NCBI GenBank assembly: GCA_035235625.1
Contig: CP141145.1
Location: 5,084,001 to 5,148,000, forward strand
Direction of reading: 5' to 3'
DNA: 64,000 nucleotides
From: Saururus chinensis
Taxonomy: Eukaryota > Streptophyta > Magnoliopsida > Piperales > Saururaceae
The position numbers and the translations under genes are program-made. Positions 44,479 through 56,853 of the stretch are shown one piece after another. Every line of letters begins with the position of its first letter. The first letter of the stretch is position 1. Under the pieces are notes generated by a model. That model saw only the letters and a list, made by a program, of their open reading frames with translations. It did not search any database and was not told where the DNA came from.

Positions 44479-45825
44479 TGTAAGAACATTAAGTCATATA
44501 TTTAGTTTATTGGATGATTTCTTTGTCAAAATTATGTCAACAAACCATGTGTATATATTAAGTCTTAGAATCTAATTTGAGGTTGTTGTGGTTGAGTCAG
44601 ATTTGGTATTGACAGACTTCAAAAATAGGAGTAGATGTGTTCTTATTCATCAAGGAAGAAGCATGAAGAATGTTTAAGATTTTTGAAGCTTATTCAGATT
44701 ACATTTGCATTAAAAAATCACATAGAGAAGCTTTAAAAGTGATTTAAGTGGTTCAGAAATTGTATGGGTAAAAAGGGAAAAACTATAATTTGTCAAGCAG
44801 AATGATCGATCTCTCCAAATAACATTGAAAAAATTTATAGATCACTGTACAACAATTTACGGAGATTGATAAATCGATTGATCGCCTTAAGACACAATCG
44901 ATCGATATATGATTCTGCCCTATACAAAATGAAACCGAGAGTTATCAATTGATGCTCTCTTAATCGATCGATCACTCCTGCAATTGACTGATCACTTGAA
45001 GTATCCTTGTTGTGATAATAGTGAACGATCGATCATTATTTGGAATGATCGACCATTTAAAGGACAATTTACCAAAATTAAGTCATTCCAATTTCAATTT
45101 CATTCCTTATTTAAGTACAAGTTCTAAACGAACTTAATGCGCTATATAAGGGTAATGAAATCATAAAATTTGATAGAGGGAAACCTAGAGGAGAAAAGAG
45201 AAAGAGGGTTTACACCTTTCATTATTCTTTTGCACAGGAGAATTCACTCATGCATTAAATTGAAGATCCATGGTGAATTGCAGAAGATAATTTACAATTA
45301 AAGGAGTTGTTACACAGAGATTTTGAAGAAAATTTGTTGCATATCTTTAATGGAATATTGATGATTTCCACATACAACAAGAAGTGCTTGTTAAAGATTG
45401 GAAGCAGACATAGACAAGGTAAGGAGGAGAAAGCTTCAAGTATTTGAGGAAAAAGACTTGAAGACCAGTAATAATGATCTAAACAAGAGGAGCTTGTGTT
45501 AGAGTTTAAACAAAGTTGGTGATTTGCTTATGTCTATGTAAAGCTTTGGTTTCTAATGCATTGATTTGGTTCCTTTGGAACTATCATGGTATTTCACCCT
45601 AGTTGGGTTTTTTCACATAAATTGTTGTGTTCATGTGTGGATTAAATGATGATGATTGATTGATATATCATGAGTGAGATTTGAAAGAAACTTTATTTAA
45701 TTCTGCTATAGAAATAAAAATTATACACATAGAAGCTAAAACTCTTAATTCTTACTTGTCAAAGTACTAGTTTTAAGAGAAATGTAGTCATCAGATACAT
45801 TGATTAGATGGATATTAAACTCTCA
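44479..45825 (+). repeat. C3: 5' LTR (1347 bp)
   Basis: The LTR runs from TGTAAGAACATTAAG to GATATTAAACTCTCA. A TATA box (TATATAAG, 45143-45150) is preceded by a dense cluster of ATCGATCGAT-type palindromes (44865-45060). It faces the C2 5' LTR across the 1.06-kb G4 remnant, head to head. Confidence 0.85.
45143..45150 (+). promoter_or_regulatory. TATA box of the C3 LTR
   Basis: GCGCTATATAAGGGTAATG lies about 665 bp into the LTR. The TATATAAGG(G/A)TAATG block is shared with the C2 LTRs. Confidence 0.65.
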
Positions 45826-46109
45826 AGTGGTAGCTCTGATTTAATTATTGAAAATTTAATTTTGTTACATGATATGAATTAGATTTGCCATGTTAGTGCT
45901 TTTTGACTTTGTTTGAATCTTCATAGTTTGATTTCTTGTGCTAGGGTAAGAATTCTGATTGTTCAAGTTTTCTTCTTTTTCTCTTAGAAATGCTTACTTA
46001 TACTCGCTAATTTGGTTGCCCTAGTTGGTTAGTTGTTTCTTTCAAAATTTTTCTTGTGTTAAGTGCTTAGATTGTGGTGCTTAGGTTAATTTTTCTTGAT
46101 TGAATTCAA

Positions 46110-47960
46110 TGGCTGGTTTGAACAATTCAATGAATGAACATAGGGACTTGGGAAATCTAATGAATAAATTTCTTTTGTTTGATGAAAAAAAATTCATATT
46201 AGAAGAATATGATGAGAGTTTTTATAAAAGTGCTTGATGGGAATGCTGGGGAAGCGGTTGTTAAAGGCTTGAGTCCTCCAATGATAAAAGATAAGGATGA
46301 AAACTCAATTCTAAAAGGTAAAATTGAATGAGATGAGAATAAGACTAGACATGCAAATCAAAACAGTAAAGCCCTTAGTGCATTATTCAATACCATAAAA
46401 AAATTACAATATAGGTTGATCTCTATTTGTGAGTTTGTTAAAGTTGCTTGAAAACAATTGTTAAAATATAATAAGGGAACTAAAGTTATAAAGGTGTCTA
46501 GACTTCATATGCTGACTTGAATTTGAAAACATAATAATGAGTGAATATGAGACAATTTTTAAATATTATGCTAAAATTTCATGCATAGTCAACATGTGTT
46601 ATCAATTAGGAGAGCCTATACCTGAATACCTGAGAAAGTTTTAAGGTCCTTGTCTTCAAAATTTAAAATTAAGGTGGTTGTCATTAATTAATTTAAGAAA
46701 ATTGACACCTTAGACATAGTTGAGTTGGTTGGGAACCATAGAACCATTGAGATGCAAGAAGAGTCCTATGAGAAAAAAAATGAGATGATTAAAAAGTCTA
46801 AAGGAAAACAAAATGCCCAAGAAGAATCTAGAAGAACTTCCAAGAAAAATAAGGTATTAAACATCTTAAATAAATCTGAAGAATATGAAAATGATGAAGA
46901 ATTGATGCTTCTATTGGCTAATTTTTTAAAAAAAAATTAATGAAAACTCATTACTTTAGATTTTGGAATAAACAAGGGAAAGAAAGATATGAGAGGTCAA
47001 CTGAACAAGATAATAAAAATCTAAAATACTTTGAATATGGTAGGTTAGGTCGCTTTGCTACTGATTATTCTAACTTGAATTTTGACAATTGTTCTGATGA
47101 AATGTGAATATAAGAAAAATGGAAGGGTGCTTAAAGCAACTTACTTTGATGAGAGCTCTTTTGAAGAAAAAGAAATGTTCAACTATACAACCTTCCATGA
47201 AAGTGTTAAGGGTGATAGTCTAGAAGAAGATTTGCACGAGTCCAATTCTCTTGAAGAGAACTTAGAGTCTGAGGTCGATTCTAGTGAGTTTAAGAAATTC
47301 CTCAAACAATTCTTAGTTTTGACTAAGAAAACAAAAGGCCTTAAGAGAGAGTTTAATAAGAAAGAATATTAAGTAGTGTTATCTTATCAAGAGGGAAAAA
47401 GGTTAGTGGAGAATAAAAAATTTGAAAGAGAGGTGAATTACCTTGAGAAAGACCTAGAAAGTTAAAAAGAGAAATCTAGTGCTCTCAATGGAGAACTCAT
47501 GTCCTATAAAGATAAATTAGATGACTTCAATAGGGGGGAAAAAGTTAGAGATTATGTTTAACATATATTGGTCAAACTAACAAAATAGGTTAGGTTCTAA
47601 GAATTGCTTGTCTATCTCTATAGGAAAGCCTACTATCTTTATGAAGGCAAAATAGATTGTGAAAGACCCTATAATAAGGCGCAACTTACCTAGGTCTAGA
47701 GTAAAAGGAGGAATGATAGGTTTTAGCATTGTGGGCGTATGTTATATTTTTCCATAGTAAGACTCATGTTAGAAAAGAATGTCCTAAGAACTACCGTTTC
47801 CAGCTTCGGTCAAAGATACCTTCTTTACTCATAAGCTGCCCCACCAAATGTATGAGAGGAAGAAGGACTCTGCCTCCTTTACCCCAAAGTTGCCCCATCA
47901 ATTGTATGAAAATGAGATAAAAGAAAGTATGGGTGAAGAAGATTGATCTTCAAGGTATAA
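46110..47960 (+). pseudogene. C3: copia-type gag (UBN2-like) and linker region, decayed
   Basis: An ATG at 46110 begins MAGLNNSMNEH. Further on, in shifting frames, come YLRKF*GPCLQNLKIKVV-type sequence (the R.LRSLP..F..KV block, about 46625-46690) and KKIDTLDIVELVGNHRTIEM (46695-46755). The frame at 46725-46940 then gives KSKGKQNAQEE and EEYENDEELMLLLANFLKK, the gag-to-knuckle linker. The frame at 47082-47372 is acidic (SLEEDLHESNSLEENLESEV). At about 47740-47800 THVRKECPKNYRF recalls a zinc knuckle with its first Cys residues missing. Stops are frequent. Integrase and RT do not follow: by 48100 the sequence is the non-coding 3' region shared with C1 and C2. Confidence 0.65.
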
Positions 47961-48745
47961 AAGATTAATTGGGGGAAGCTAGGAAGTCTACCTTAAGTTA
48001 CTTTAGGTTTGGATGACTAAGTAATGCTAAGGAGTCTTATATGTTTAGCTTGAGAGATTTATTTTTGTCTATGGTTAATTTCTTTCTATTTTTTGGACAT
48101 TCATATTTTTTTAGTTTTATTGCATTTTACTTTATTTTTACATGTTTTTCATTCATAGGTTTTGAATTGGAAAAACAAAAAAAAAAATAGAATATGGTCA
48201 AAACACACAAAAAATTTGGTGTAGCTTTTGCTAGGTTTGACAATTGGCTTTATTTTTTGGTTTTGATAAAGTGGAGTTCTTGAGGCATATTGAGATTAAT
48301 TTTCTTTTAAGTTGAAAAGGCAAAATCATTAGTAATTAAACATACCTTAACTTAGAGAAGGATAAAGATATTCTCTTACTTGATATTGCAATTCTCTTAT
48401 TTTAAAAATTTACACATATCATGTTGAGGTTCAAATCACTTTTGTATATGAACATCAATAGAGAACTTTTAAACATAAGTCAACTTAGTCGTTTGGATTT
48501 AAGCAAAGTCTAGGTGATCAAATTAAACGATCCTTTGCTAACTTTTGATATAAAATTGAAAGAAAATAAAATTCCACGACATTATGCTTATGAGTCTTAT
48601 ATACTTTTATCTTACTTTAGATTATGGAATTGTACTCGTAAAGATGATGAGGGAGGGCTACCTACTTAGGTTGGCCTAGGCTAGTGTGAAGCTCCCATCC
48701 ACTTGCAATCAAAGGGAAAATGAATGAAAACGAAAAAAATGAATG
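47961..48745 (+). other. C3: conserved non-coding 3' internal region, truncated
   Basis: TTCATAGGTTTTGAATTGG (48156-48174) and GCCTAGGCTAGTGTGAAG (about 48674-48691) match the same stretches in C1 and C2. Homology stops near 48745, before the polypurine tract and 3' LTR, where another LTR sequence begins. Confidence 0.6.
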
Positions 48746-48749
48746 AATA

Positions 48750-50376
48750 AATTAACCTAATCATCGATTCCAGCAGAAATTATGGGTGAAAACCATCAAT
48801 CAAGTCAAACGTATCCACCTGCTAAACATATGTAAGCATATTCACACCACACTTAATTCTAGACATAACATTCTCATTCGCCCATAATTTAACCACACCA
48901 TATAACGACACATCAATTTATTAGAATGCTATAATCTTATTGAAATCATGCATAAACCATAAGAAATCATTCAAGACTTAAATACTCTTCATATAATCCT
49001 AACATATGTAGCCAACAACATGCAATTTCACTCAAGACTAAAATACTCTTCATAATTTCCAACATTAATAACATTCACTTTCAGTGGCTCATTTTAGCTC
49101 AAATTATTCCACATGAACATTTGGAAAGGTAATTATTAGAAAAAACATGAAAGGAAGCAAAAGAATCAAGATAGTCAAAATCCGCAATATAGCCATTCGA
49201 TTGGCTTCCATGGCCATTCAAACGCCTGTCCTTAATATTAGCCTGTAATGTCCTTTTACCGTTCGATCGACATAACAGCAGATTCTGAATCATCTTCCCC
49301 ACTTCGGATTCAAAATTGAAACTTCACATGAACTTCAAAAAACATCAAATCTCATCCCAAAACTTCATGAAAATCAAATAAATACTTCCAGAACATTAAA
49401 TCTAATCATTATTAAGCAAAACCCAAGGAAAATAGCACCAAAGATTAAGCTTTTATCAAATCACCATCAAAGCACACATGCATGAAACACATTGCAAAAT
49501 ACCTCAAATCTTAGATTTGAAATCACAGCAAGTTTAGGACACAAAGACCCTTACCTCTCAGCAAGTTCCGATTCGAAATGGTTCCTTAAACTCCTTCAAA
49601 ACCTACCCAAAACATGATTTTTCATTAATATTTCTCAAGTCCGATTTTAAAACACTTAAAACCTTCAAAATCAAGTAGATCTAGGGTTCAAGAAGCCTAA
49701 AAATAAATTTCTAAACATTCAGCCTTGAAATAGACACAAAAATAGTAGTTTTTTGAGTAAAAAATCGAAATTGATTCAAAGCAAAGAAAGAGATTTGAAA
49801 GATTTTGACAAAACCTTAATGGATTAATGAAGTATTAAGCAAAATCTTACCTTAATCTCCATTCTCCTTTAGGAAAATGGGGATTAGGCTCAAATACTCC
49901 AGGTCTCAGCCCTTTCCCAATTGGGAAAGTGGTTGTGCCTTTCCTTATATATTAAGAGTTGGGTTAGACGAAAATAAATAATGGGGTACAAATAAAATCT
50001 ACAACTAAAAATGGATAAATTCACTATTACAACCCAAATTAAAATCTAAAAAAAATCTAAAATAATTTCCCAAATTCTTGGTTTGATGTTCAGAACATTT
50101 TGGGTTAAATTTTCATTTTTGGTCGTGGGGCCCACAGTGGGTCCCGCGAAACCCTAATTTATTTTGGGAAAAATAGTAAAAGTTCCAAAAATTCTAGAAA
50201 AATTCCAAATGACTTAAATTAACTTAAAAACTTAAAATGTGAAGAATATTTTGATTAGAACCTTTGTTAACCACTTAAATTTAAAAAATAGCCTAAAACT
50301 GACTGAATTAACATTAAACTATATAAAAGCAATTAAATAGAATAAAGTAAACCGGTTTAACCTTAGGGATCTTACA
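48750..50376 (-). repeat. Long LTR fragment (gypsy-like) inserted in copia element C4
   Basis: On the minus strand it starts TGTAAGATCCCTAAGG (50376). It contains CTTTCCCAATTGGGAAAG near 49910-49930 and a TATATAAGGAAAG TATA-like site near 49950. The far end near 48750 is not a clean terminus. No polypurine tract precedes it; the copia integrase frame runs into it. The open frame at 49099-49302 is not a recognised protein. Confidence 0.55.
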
Positions 50377-51354
50377 CCTAGCATTATATAGAAGTCCCTT
50401 AACAGTGTTGAAGGTCTTCTTTCCCTCAATCTTTTGGGTTCCGGTTCAGTTTGGTTTTGACTTGATCTAACTACTTCCTTAGGAGAAGTGAAAGGACTAG
50501 CCTCTTTAACCATCTCAAACAAATCGACTCTTTTGTTAGGTATTATAAGGTTTAATTCTTCCTTTAAGAAATAAGTATCTCTAGACTCAATTACCCCTAC
50601 TATGTCATCCGTGTAGTGAACCACAAATCGGTACCCCTTAGAGTGGTTACAGTAACCAATAAAGTTGCATTTTATAGACTTGGTGCCAAGTTTTGACCTA
50701 TGCTGGCCATACACCTTTTCGTGTGCCCTAGACCCCTACATTCTAAGATGCCCTAAGTTCAAACGTTGACCCGTCTATAACTCATAAGGTGTTCGTTGGA
50801 CTACCTTTGTTGGTACATGATTTAGGATGTACACGGTAGTGTCTAAAGTTTCACCCCAAAAGTTGGTTCCTAACTCATAGTGATTTAATATAGACCTTGT
50901 CATATCCATAAGCATCTTATTACACATTTATGTCATTCCATTTTGTTGTGGAGTGTATAGTAGGGTGTATTGATGAACTATTCCCTAATCTGTACGGTAG
51001 TATTTAAACAGGTCAGAGGTGTACTTGTCACCCATGTGAGTCCTCAGGATTTTTACTTTCCTACCTAACTGAGTCTCTACCTTAGCTTTAAATTCCTTAA
51101 ATTTATATAAGGCATCAGACTTCCTATTTATTAGACACATGTATCTATATCTTGAATAGTCATCTATAAATGTGATGAAGTAAATCATCCCTCTGTGGGT
51201 TTGAATGTTTAGGGGCCCACAGATGTGAGAATGAGCCACCCCTAAGAGTTTAGGGGCCCATAGATATGGTATATCCTTCTCTTCCAAACAATTAGTTGTC
51301 AACAATTAGCTTCTTAGTCTTTTCTAATTTTGATGTGACCATCTTGGAAGCCAT
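50377..51354 (-). pseudogene. C4: Ty1/copia integrase remnant fused to a short gag-like start
   Basis: On the minus strand an ATG at 51354 begins MASKMVTSKLEKTKKLIVDN, a start of gag type. It then passes after a stop into the integrase region: LLGVAHSHICGPLNIQTHRG, then YFITFIDDYSRYRYM and YKFKEFKAKVE (50985-51305). The frame at 50319-50714 continues with KLGTKSIKCNFIGYCNHSKG and YRFV...VIESRDTYFLKEE, the end of copia integrase. The first catalytic Asp (FIDDYSRY) is present; the second (normally RSDRGGEY) is THMGDKY. Gag proper, protease and the integrase N-terminus are deleted; RT is cut off by the LTR at 48750-50376. Confidence 0.8.
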
Positions 51355-52244
51355 TGTGCAACTGCAAAGGAAAAGACAGAGAATAGGAAATTAATGCTAT
51401 ATATGGAAGGCTAACCGCTTATAAAAAAGTTAATTGCTTGTAAACTCTTAATCTAATAATAAGGCTAAGGGACAATTTGGTATATTATGCTGAGTTACTT
51501 AATTTTGATACATCTTAATTAGGGTTTTGGTCACATTCCAAAAATAACCCTAGCTACCTATTAAGGAACTTGCCCTAAACAGGTTATCTAGGTGTTTATG
51601 ATTTTTAGAATCCCCTAAACACCCAACTCAGCACTTATAAAAGCAAATAAACAATACTAGAGGATACTGGAATTTTTATTTTGTGTCGAGAAAATTTTTG
51701 GTGCAAAATTACCAAAATAGCCTTAAATACACACCAAACCCTTGCACCCAACAACTTTTCAATGTGTATTCAACACAAAGAAAACACAAATTAGGATAGA
51801 AAAATATCAGCACACACGGAACATGTGTGAATTGAACAAAATGCCCCTAGGGCTAAAACGGTTAATTCACACCCTTTTAATCCACAAAATTAATTTATTC
51901 TATAAAAATAAATCTATTAACTCTTGCTGACCAGTAAGAGGGTGTGTGGTCAGAATGTGATCAGAGAATAAATTTAGTTAAAAATACAAGGCTGAATTGA
52001 CCCTTTTGCCCCTATATGTATCCAAACATACAATCTACAATTAAACTCAAAATCACATCAATTCCAGCATGCTAACCAATCAAAACAGTCCACTATACAT
52101 CCAATTTGAACTCAATATAAAAAGCCCTATGATTGGAACATTTAGATTAATCAATTTCATCAATTTCCAAATTTTAGCATGCAAAACCTAGATCGGGTAG
52201 TTCAAAAAGGAATTTTGATTAGATCAGTGACCAATGACACCATC
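51355..52244 (-). other. C4: 5' untranslated internal region
   Basis: This AT-rich stretch between the PBS and the gag-like start shows no supported frame. Confidence 0.5.
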
Positions 52245-52261
52245 CTAGGCTCTAATACCAC
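52245..52261 (-). other. C4: primer-binding site
   Basis: The minus strand reads GTGGTATTAGAGCCT immediately after the LTR end CATACGACA. This is one change from the initiator tRNA-Met type TGGTATCAGAGCC. Confidence 0.8.
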
Positions 52262-53243
52262 TGTCGTATGGTCAGACTAGTAGAAGTAAGGTGGTATGGG
52301 GGTGGCGTACCAATCAAAACTAAGACTTTACAATTAATCCTCATAGATGATGCATAAAACATAATTCAATGAGCAATGAAACACATCCAATCAATTAGCA
52401 TGCATATAAGAAATCATAATTGGGGTGAAGGCATACTGACCTTGGGCATTCTAGCCCCTTGTACACCCTTCAATCAATCAATCCACCCACCACAATCACA
52501 AGATAACAATTAAGGGAGCGGGGAATACCTTTATTTGTTGATCCCTCACAGACCGATGATCTTGGATTGAAGAAACCAACAAGGATCATCCTGATGAATC
52601 CACAAATATGTCCCAGCAAAAGAGGAGAGTCTTCTCCTTCAATCAGCCCGCCTTATAGGTGTTGGAGAGGGGAGTGGCCAGCAAGCTTTTCCCAAGATTT
52701 GTGCAGGCCACACCAAATAGGGAGAGGAGGGGGCGGCAATTGGGAGAGATGAGGAAGAGAGTGGGGTGGCCCAAACTTAGGGCTTCCTCCTCTCTTTTCC
52801 TCCCTTAAATACCCTTATCTTTCCTATCTTAGGCGGGCCTATATGTGGGCTATTCTAATTGGGCTTCCCTTCTCTATTTCTTCCGGTTTCAATTGAGGGT
52901 CATACACAATGGGAGCGGGTTCCGTCTCTCACAGCCTGCGGAGTCTTGGACCCCCTGTACACAGCTAAGCCCACGACCAGGTCGACCCCTTGCTAACCAT
53001 GGGTCCCACCATTGATATATAATTTGCACGTCTAGGCCCCACAACGTTTTAATGTACAACCTAGTGACATGCCTAGTGTACGTGTGTGATGTAGGTGAGT
53101 CCTAATCAAATTAGTGGAACGAAGGCATATGTGGGGTCAGCGTGACCAACCCACCACCCTTAGACCCCTTGCCCCGTACCGGCTCACCCAGACTACGACA
53201 ACGTTGGACCGAAATGGGCTCGAGCCCATACCTTGGTCCAACA
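52262..53243 (-). repeat. C4: 5' LTR (982 bp) of a Ty1/copia element
   Basis: On the minus strand it runs from TGTTGGACCAAGG (53243) to CATACGACA (52262) and is followed by the PBS. It is richer in GC than its surroundings. The open frame at 52567-52752 on the opposite strand is not a known protein. Confidence 0.8.
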
Positions 53244-53586
53244 AAAGAATCACACAAAGTAATACTAGATAGGAAAATAGAGTGAAGGAGAGATTGAGAG
53301 ATAAAGGGAAGAGTACGACAAATTAAGAGAAAGGAAGAAAAGAGGAAAAGCCTAATTGTTTCCCATTCAAGTGTTCACACCCATTACTGATAGGGTAGAA
53401 GCGTTTATATTGGTTCATACTGTTTCAACACAATCTCCTACTTCCAACTAAACTAGGAAACCAAGTTAAATTAAGAATTAGTCTCTAACTAAAAAATCTC
53501 ATAGCTTATGCTAAAATTGACTAAAATCAAGTAAGGTCCTAAATTAAGAAGAATGAAGAAGGGCTTATTGCAGCAGGGCCATAACA
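53244..53586 (-). repeat. Third Reina-like LTR, truncated by C4
   Basis: On the minus strand TGTTATGGCCCTGCTGC (53586) starts the LTR after the purine tract AAAGCATGGTAGGA (53587-53600). The tract equals those of G1 and G2 (GGAAGCATGGTGGAG). The body is purine-rich like the LTR at 1257-1597. The low-coordinate end coincides with the start of the C4 LTR. Confidence 0.6.
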
Positions 53587-53800
53587 TCCTACCATGCTTT
53601 CTATATGCCTTGCACTCAAGGTGACAAAGTAGTAATAGACTCATCAACTAGAAATGATTATCCAACCATACTTCATGTGAGGTGGTTGAATGATGTGCAA
53701 TTTGTTTGGTGGTTATGTTGTAAGGCAACTGCTATGTCTTGGAACTTGACCCGAACTTGGGCCAAAGCACCCGTGAGTGACATAGCCCAATTTTGAAGAA
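53587..53800 (-). pseudogene. Reina-like pol 3' end remnant
   Basis: After the polypurine tract, GCCTTGCACTCAAGGTGAC (53608-53626) matches GCCTTGTCCTCAAGGTGAC in G1 (358-376). About 150 bases of degenerate chromodomain-end sequence follow on the minus strand. Homology fades by about 53800. Confidence 0.5.
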
Positions 53801-55690
53801 CTAGAATGGCTAAACTCACAACAATACGTTAATTATGGAACACACTAATTTAAATGCACTAGGAATAGCTCACATGCATAAGCATGTGAAACTTGTTTAA
53901 ACTTTACTTGATGTGAAAAATAAAAAGAGGCATTACGTCATTCCAAAAAATTTGCAAAAAAATTGTACCAAGAGATATATTATCCTTACAATTCAACTAC
54001 ATAACAGGTAGGTTGCATATCAAATTGTAGATAAAAAAAATTTGCTTTTCAAAATACCAATTATAACTAAAGCAATGATGATCTTTATAAATATTGTAAA
54101 AATGGATATAATTTTAAATGTGTTAAAGTTATAAATCGACATATTTTTTTAACAAATAAGTTTTAGAATTAACTTCTAATACAATAAAAAAATGAACATC
54201 TATATGAAGTCAAAGAAAAACGAATCTAAATGATTACGTAAAAAATAGTAAAATAATAATACATATTTGGATTGAGACATGCCATTTTTTATTTATGGTC
54301 AATATTTGATTGTATTATATGATTTTATACTAAATGGTTATTTCAAAAATAATTTCTACTTCTAAACATTACGTAAACTATTCAATTGCAAATGACATGT
54401 TTATAGTAGTTGGCATGTTCATAGTAGCTATATGTATAAAACAAAAAAGGTGGAAAGCATAAAAAAATTAATTAGTATAGATTATTCATGTGTCATATAA
54501 AACATAATACAAAATGTTTTTTGTTTGAGATGAAATGACACTTGCACCATTTCCTTTAACTTGATTGATATATGTTGTAAATACTTAGGATGATGCACTG
54601 AAATGTATACCAACACTCAGTTTCAATGTTATTATGCATATTGTGCACATGGTTCATTAGCAAATATCATTGTATATATAGTTACAAGTCAATACTACTC
54701 ATGGCAAAGGAACAAATTGTGCAAATAAGTGAATTTAAATGATTTTATTGTTCAATATAGATACACAATTATATATATGACCAAAATGAAAACTAATAAA
54801 AGATAAGTGGTTCTTCCAAAACTAGCCAACTAAATTAGGGTTGTGGTACCAAGAAAACAATAAACCAACTACTTCATTTAACTAAAAATAACAAAAAGCA
54901 GCATAAAGCATTCAACCTCTATTAACTAAGCGATGCTACACACTACCTAAGAGTTTTTTCCTTATGTACTAAAAACAAGCTCTTTCCATACACTTACAAG
55001 GTCAACCAAATCTTTTGCTCTCCCCAAAGCAGGTCAACACAACTTTACATAGTTGAGCCTTTAAAGAAGCTAGCCTTAAAACCAAAGTAATCTTACCCCA
55101 TGACACAAGACACACACATCACCTTTTCATCAACATATATAAATAATGTTTCATTTTTCGCACAAATTTAGTACATATTCAAGATACAAAGGGATAAACC
55201 AAGACAAAATTCCCAAAATCCTAATGTTGCCATTCATTTTCCAATATAAACAAGAATATTAGAATGAACCTAGTTAATAGGATAGTGGGGAAAATGTATA
55301 AAATTTAAATATACAATTAAGAGGTTTGCTGCATTCACCAAAAGAGTTGCAACAATATAAATTTTGAATCTTAGACCTCTATTAGATTTGTCAACAAATT
55401 TCTTTCACATTCAGGATAAAGAGGCAAATATGGGTTCAATTGTTGACACCCTATAACAACAAACTAAGTTTTTTTAACCCAGATGTTGATATGCACAAAT
55501 AGAATTTTGCCATGTTCGCGATTTTATAGATGTTAAACCCATCACGATATCTAGTAGTTTGTATGATGTTTTCTATCTCATTCATTTCCAAAATAGTTTG
55601 CATTGTATTTTTGAAGTAACATGTAATGATCTCATGAACAATCCATTGAGGCCTCATGACTAATAGCTAATTTATTAGATATACCTCCTA
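53801..55690. other. AT-rich stretch without recognisable features
   Basis: About 1.9 kb of AT-rich DNA. No frame over 70 codons has a recognisable domain, and I see no clear LTR or inverted-repeat ends. Confidence 0.5.
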
Positions 55691-55699
55691 AATTATCAT

Positions 55700-56853
55700 G
55701 ATTGAAGATGTAAAAAGGATAAGTAATTCACCACCTCCTCTTTTAGCTAGCCCACCCCCTTAACACGGTGGGTAGATATTCATGGTTATATCTCCCAAAA
55801 TAAGAAAGCCTGTTCTTTGTGAAGTTATTGGCCTTTAAGTCTCCTCTTTGATTCTTGAAGTTTTTCCTTTTGAGCTTGTTCTTAGTCTTCTCCAAATTAC
55901 TTTAATCGAAAACCTCTTTTTGATTGTTGATGTAGAGATCCTCCAAGCCCCCTTGTGAAGAACTCCTTCAACACCTTTGTTGTGTTGTGATGTGTATGAA
56001 TCACTCAAACTCTATTTCATGAAGTGCTTATGAAACAAAGTATTCACCTTTCTGAATTTTCTATCAATCATAGGTGATTTAGGGAAAAAATATTCTCTTG
56101 AAGCACTCTATTTTTCTCTCACAAATTTTGTTTTCCACTGTACTATTTTGTCCAAAACTAGCCCGTATATAGTTTCCCAGGGCTCAGTTGGAAAAGGATT
56201 CAATTTGGATTGCTTAAATTAGGTGACTATCTCAGAAATTGATTGACTGTTCGATAGGGTAATCGATCATTCTCTATATTATTCAAATCTAAACACCTAA
56301 CTGATCTATCTGTCCTTTTATGAAAATGATCTATCAATTAAAGTATTGTAATCCACACCTAACACACAGATCAATCCATTGAACTTGTGATAAATTGTTC
56401 ATGTTAATGTGATGGATGAACACTCAATTGATCAATCTATAAAACAACCATTTGATTGATTTGCCTTGTGTGAAAAATTCTCAAGAACAATAATATATCC
56501 AGATCAGTTTGTTGCTCTAAGCCGATTGATGACTTATGAAAAATATTATTGTGATTTTCCCCAAATTTAACCAAAACACTCACAAACACTTTCTAAGAAT
56601 ATTCTAATTAAAATATAAGTGTTTTTTGCATGGTATTGTATATACATTTACCTTGAATTCAACCACTCAATTCCATCTTCAACCTTGATCTTTTAGAACT
56701 TGTCATATCCTACTTTTCAAGTCAATCAATTTCAAACCTCATTTAGATAACATCACTAATCTAATCATTTTCTAAAGACTAAAACAAACACAATGTGTAG
56801 ACTACTCATTGAAATACAACCAATTACAAGACATATCTCAATATGTTCTAACA
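55700..56853 (-). repeat. C5: 3' LTR of another copia-like element
   Basis: On the minus strand TGTTAGAACATATTGAG (56853) follows a purine tract CAAAGGGAGAGAA. Like the C1-C3 LTRs it begins TG.(T)AGAACATAT and has a cluster of ATTGATC/GATCAAT words (56230-56530). It is a more distant relative. The low end, near 55700, is not clear. Confidence 0.6.

Noticed and set aside
53605..55657. Small frames (61-68 residues) as candidate genes
   Set aside because: None has a recognisable domain or gene-like composition in this AT-rich stretch.
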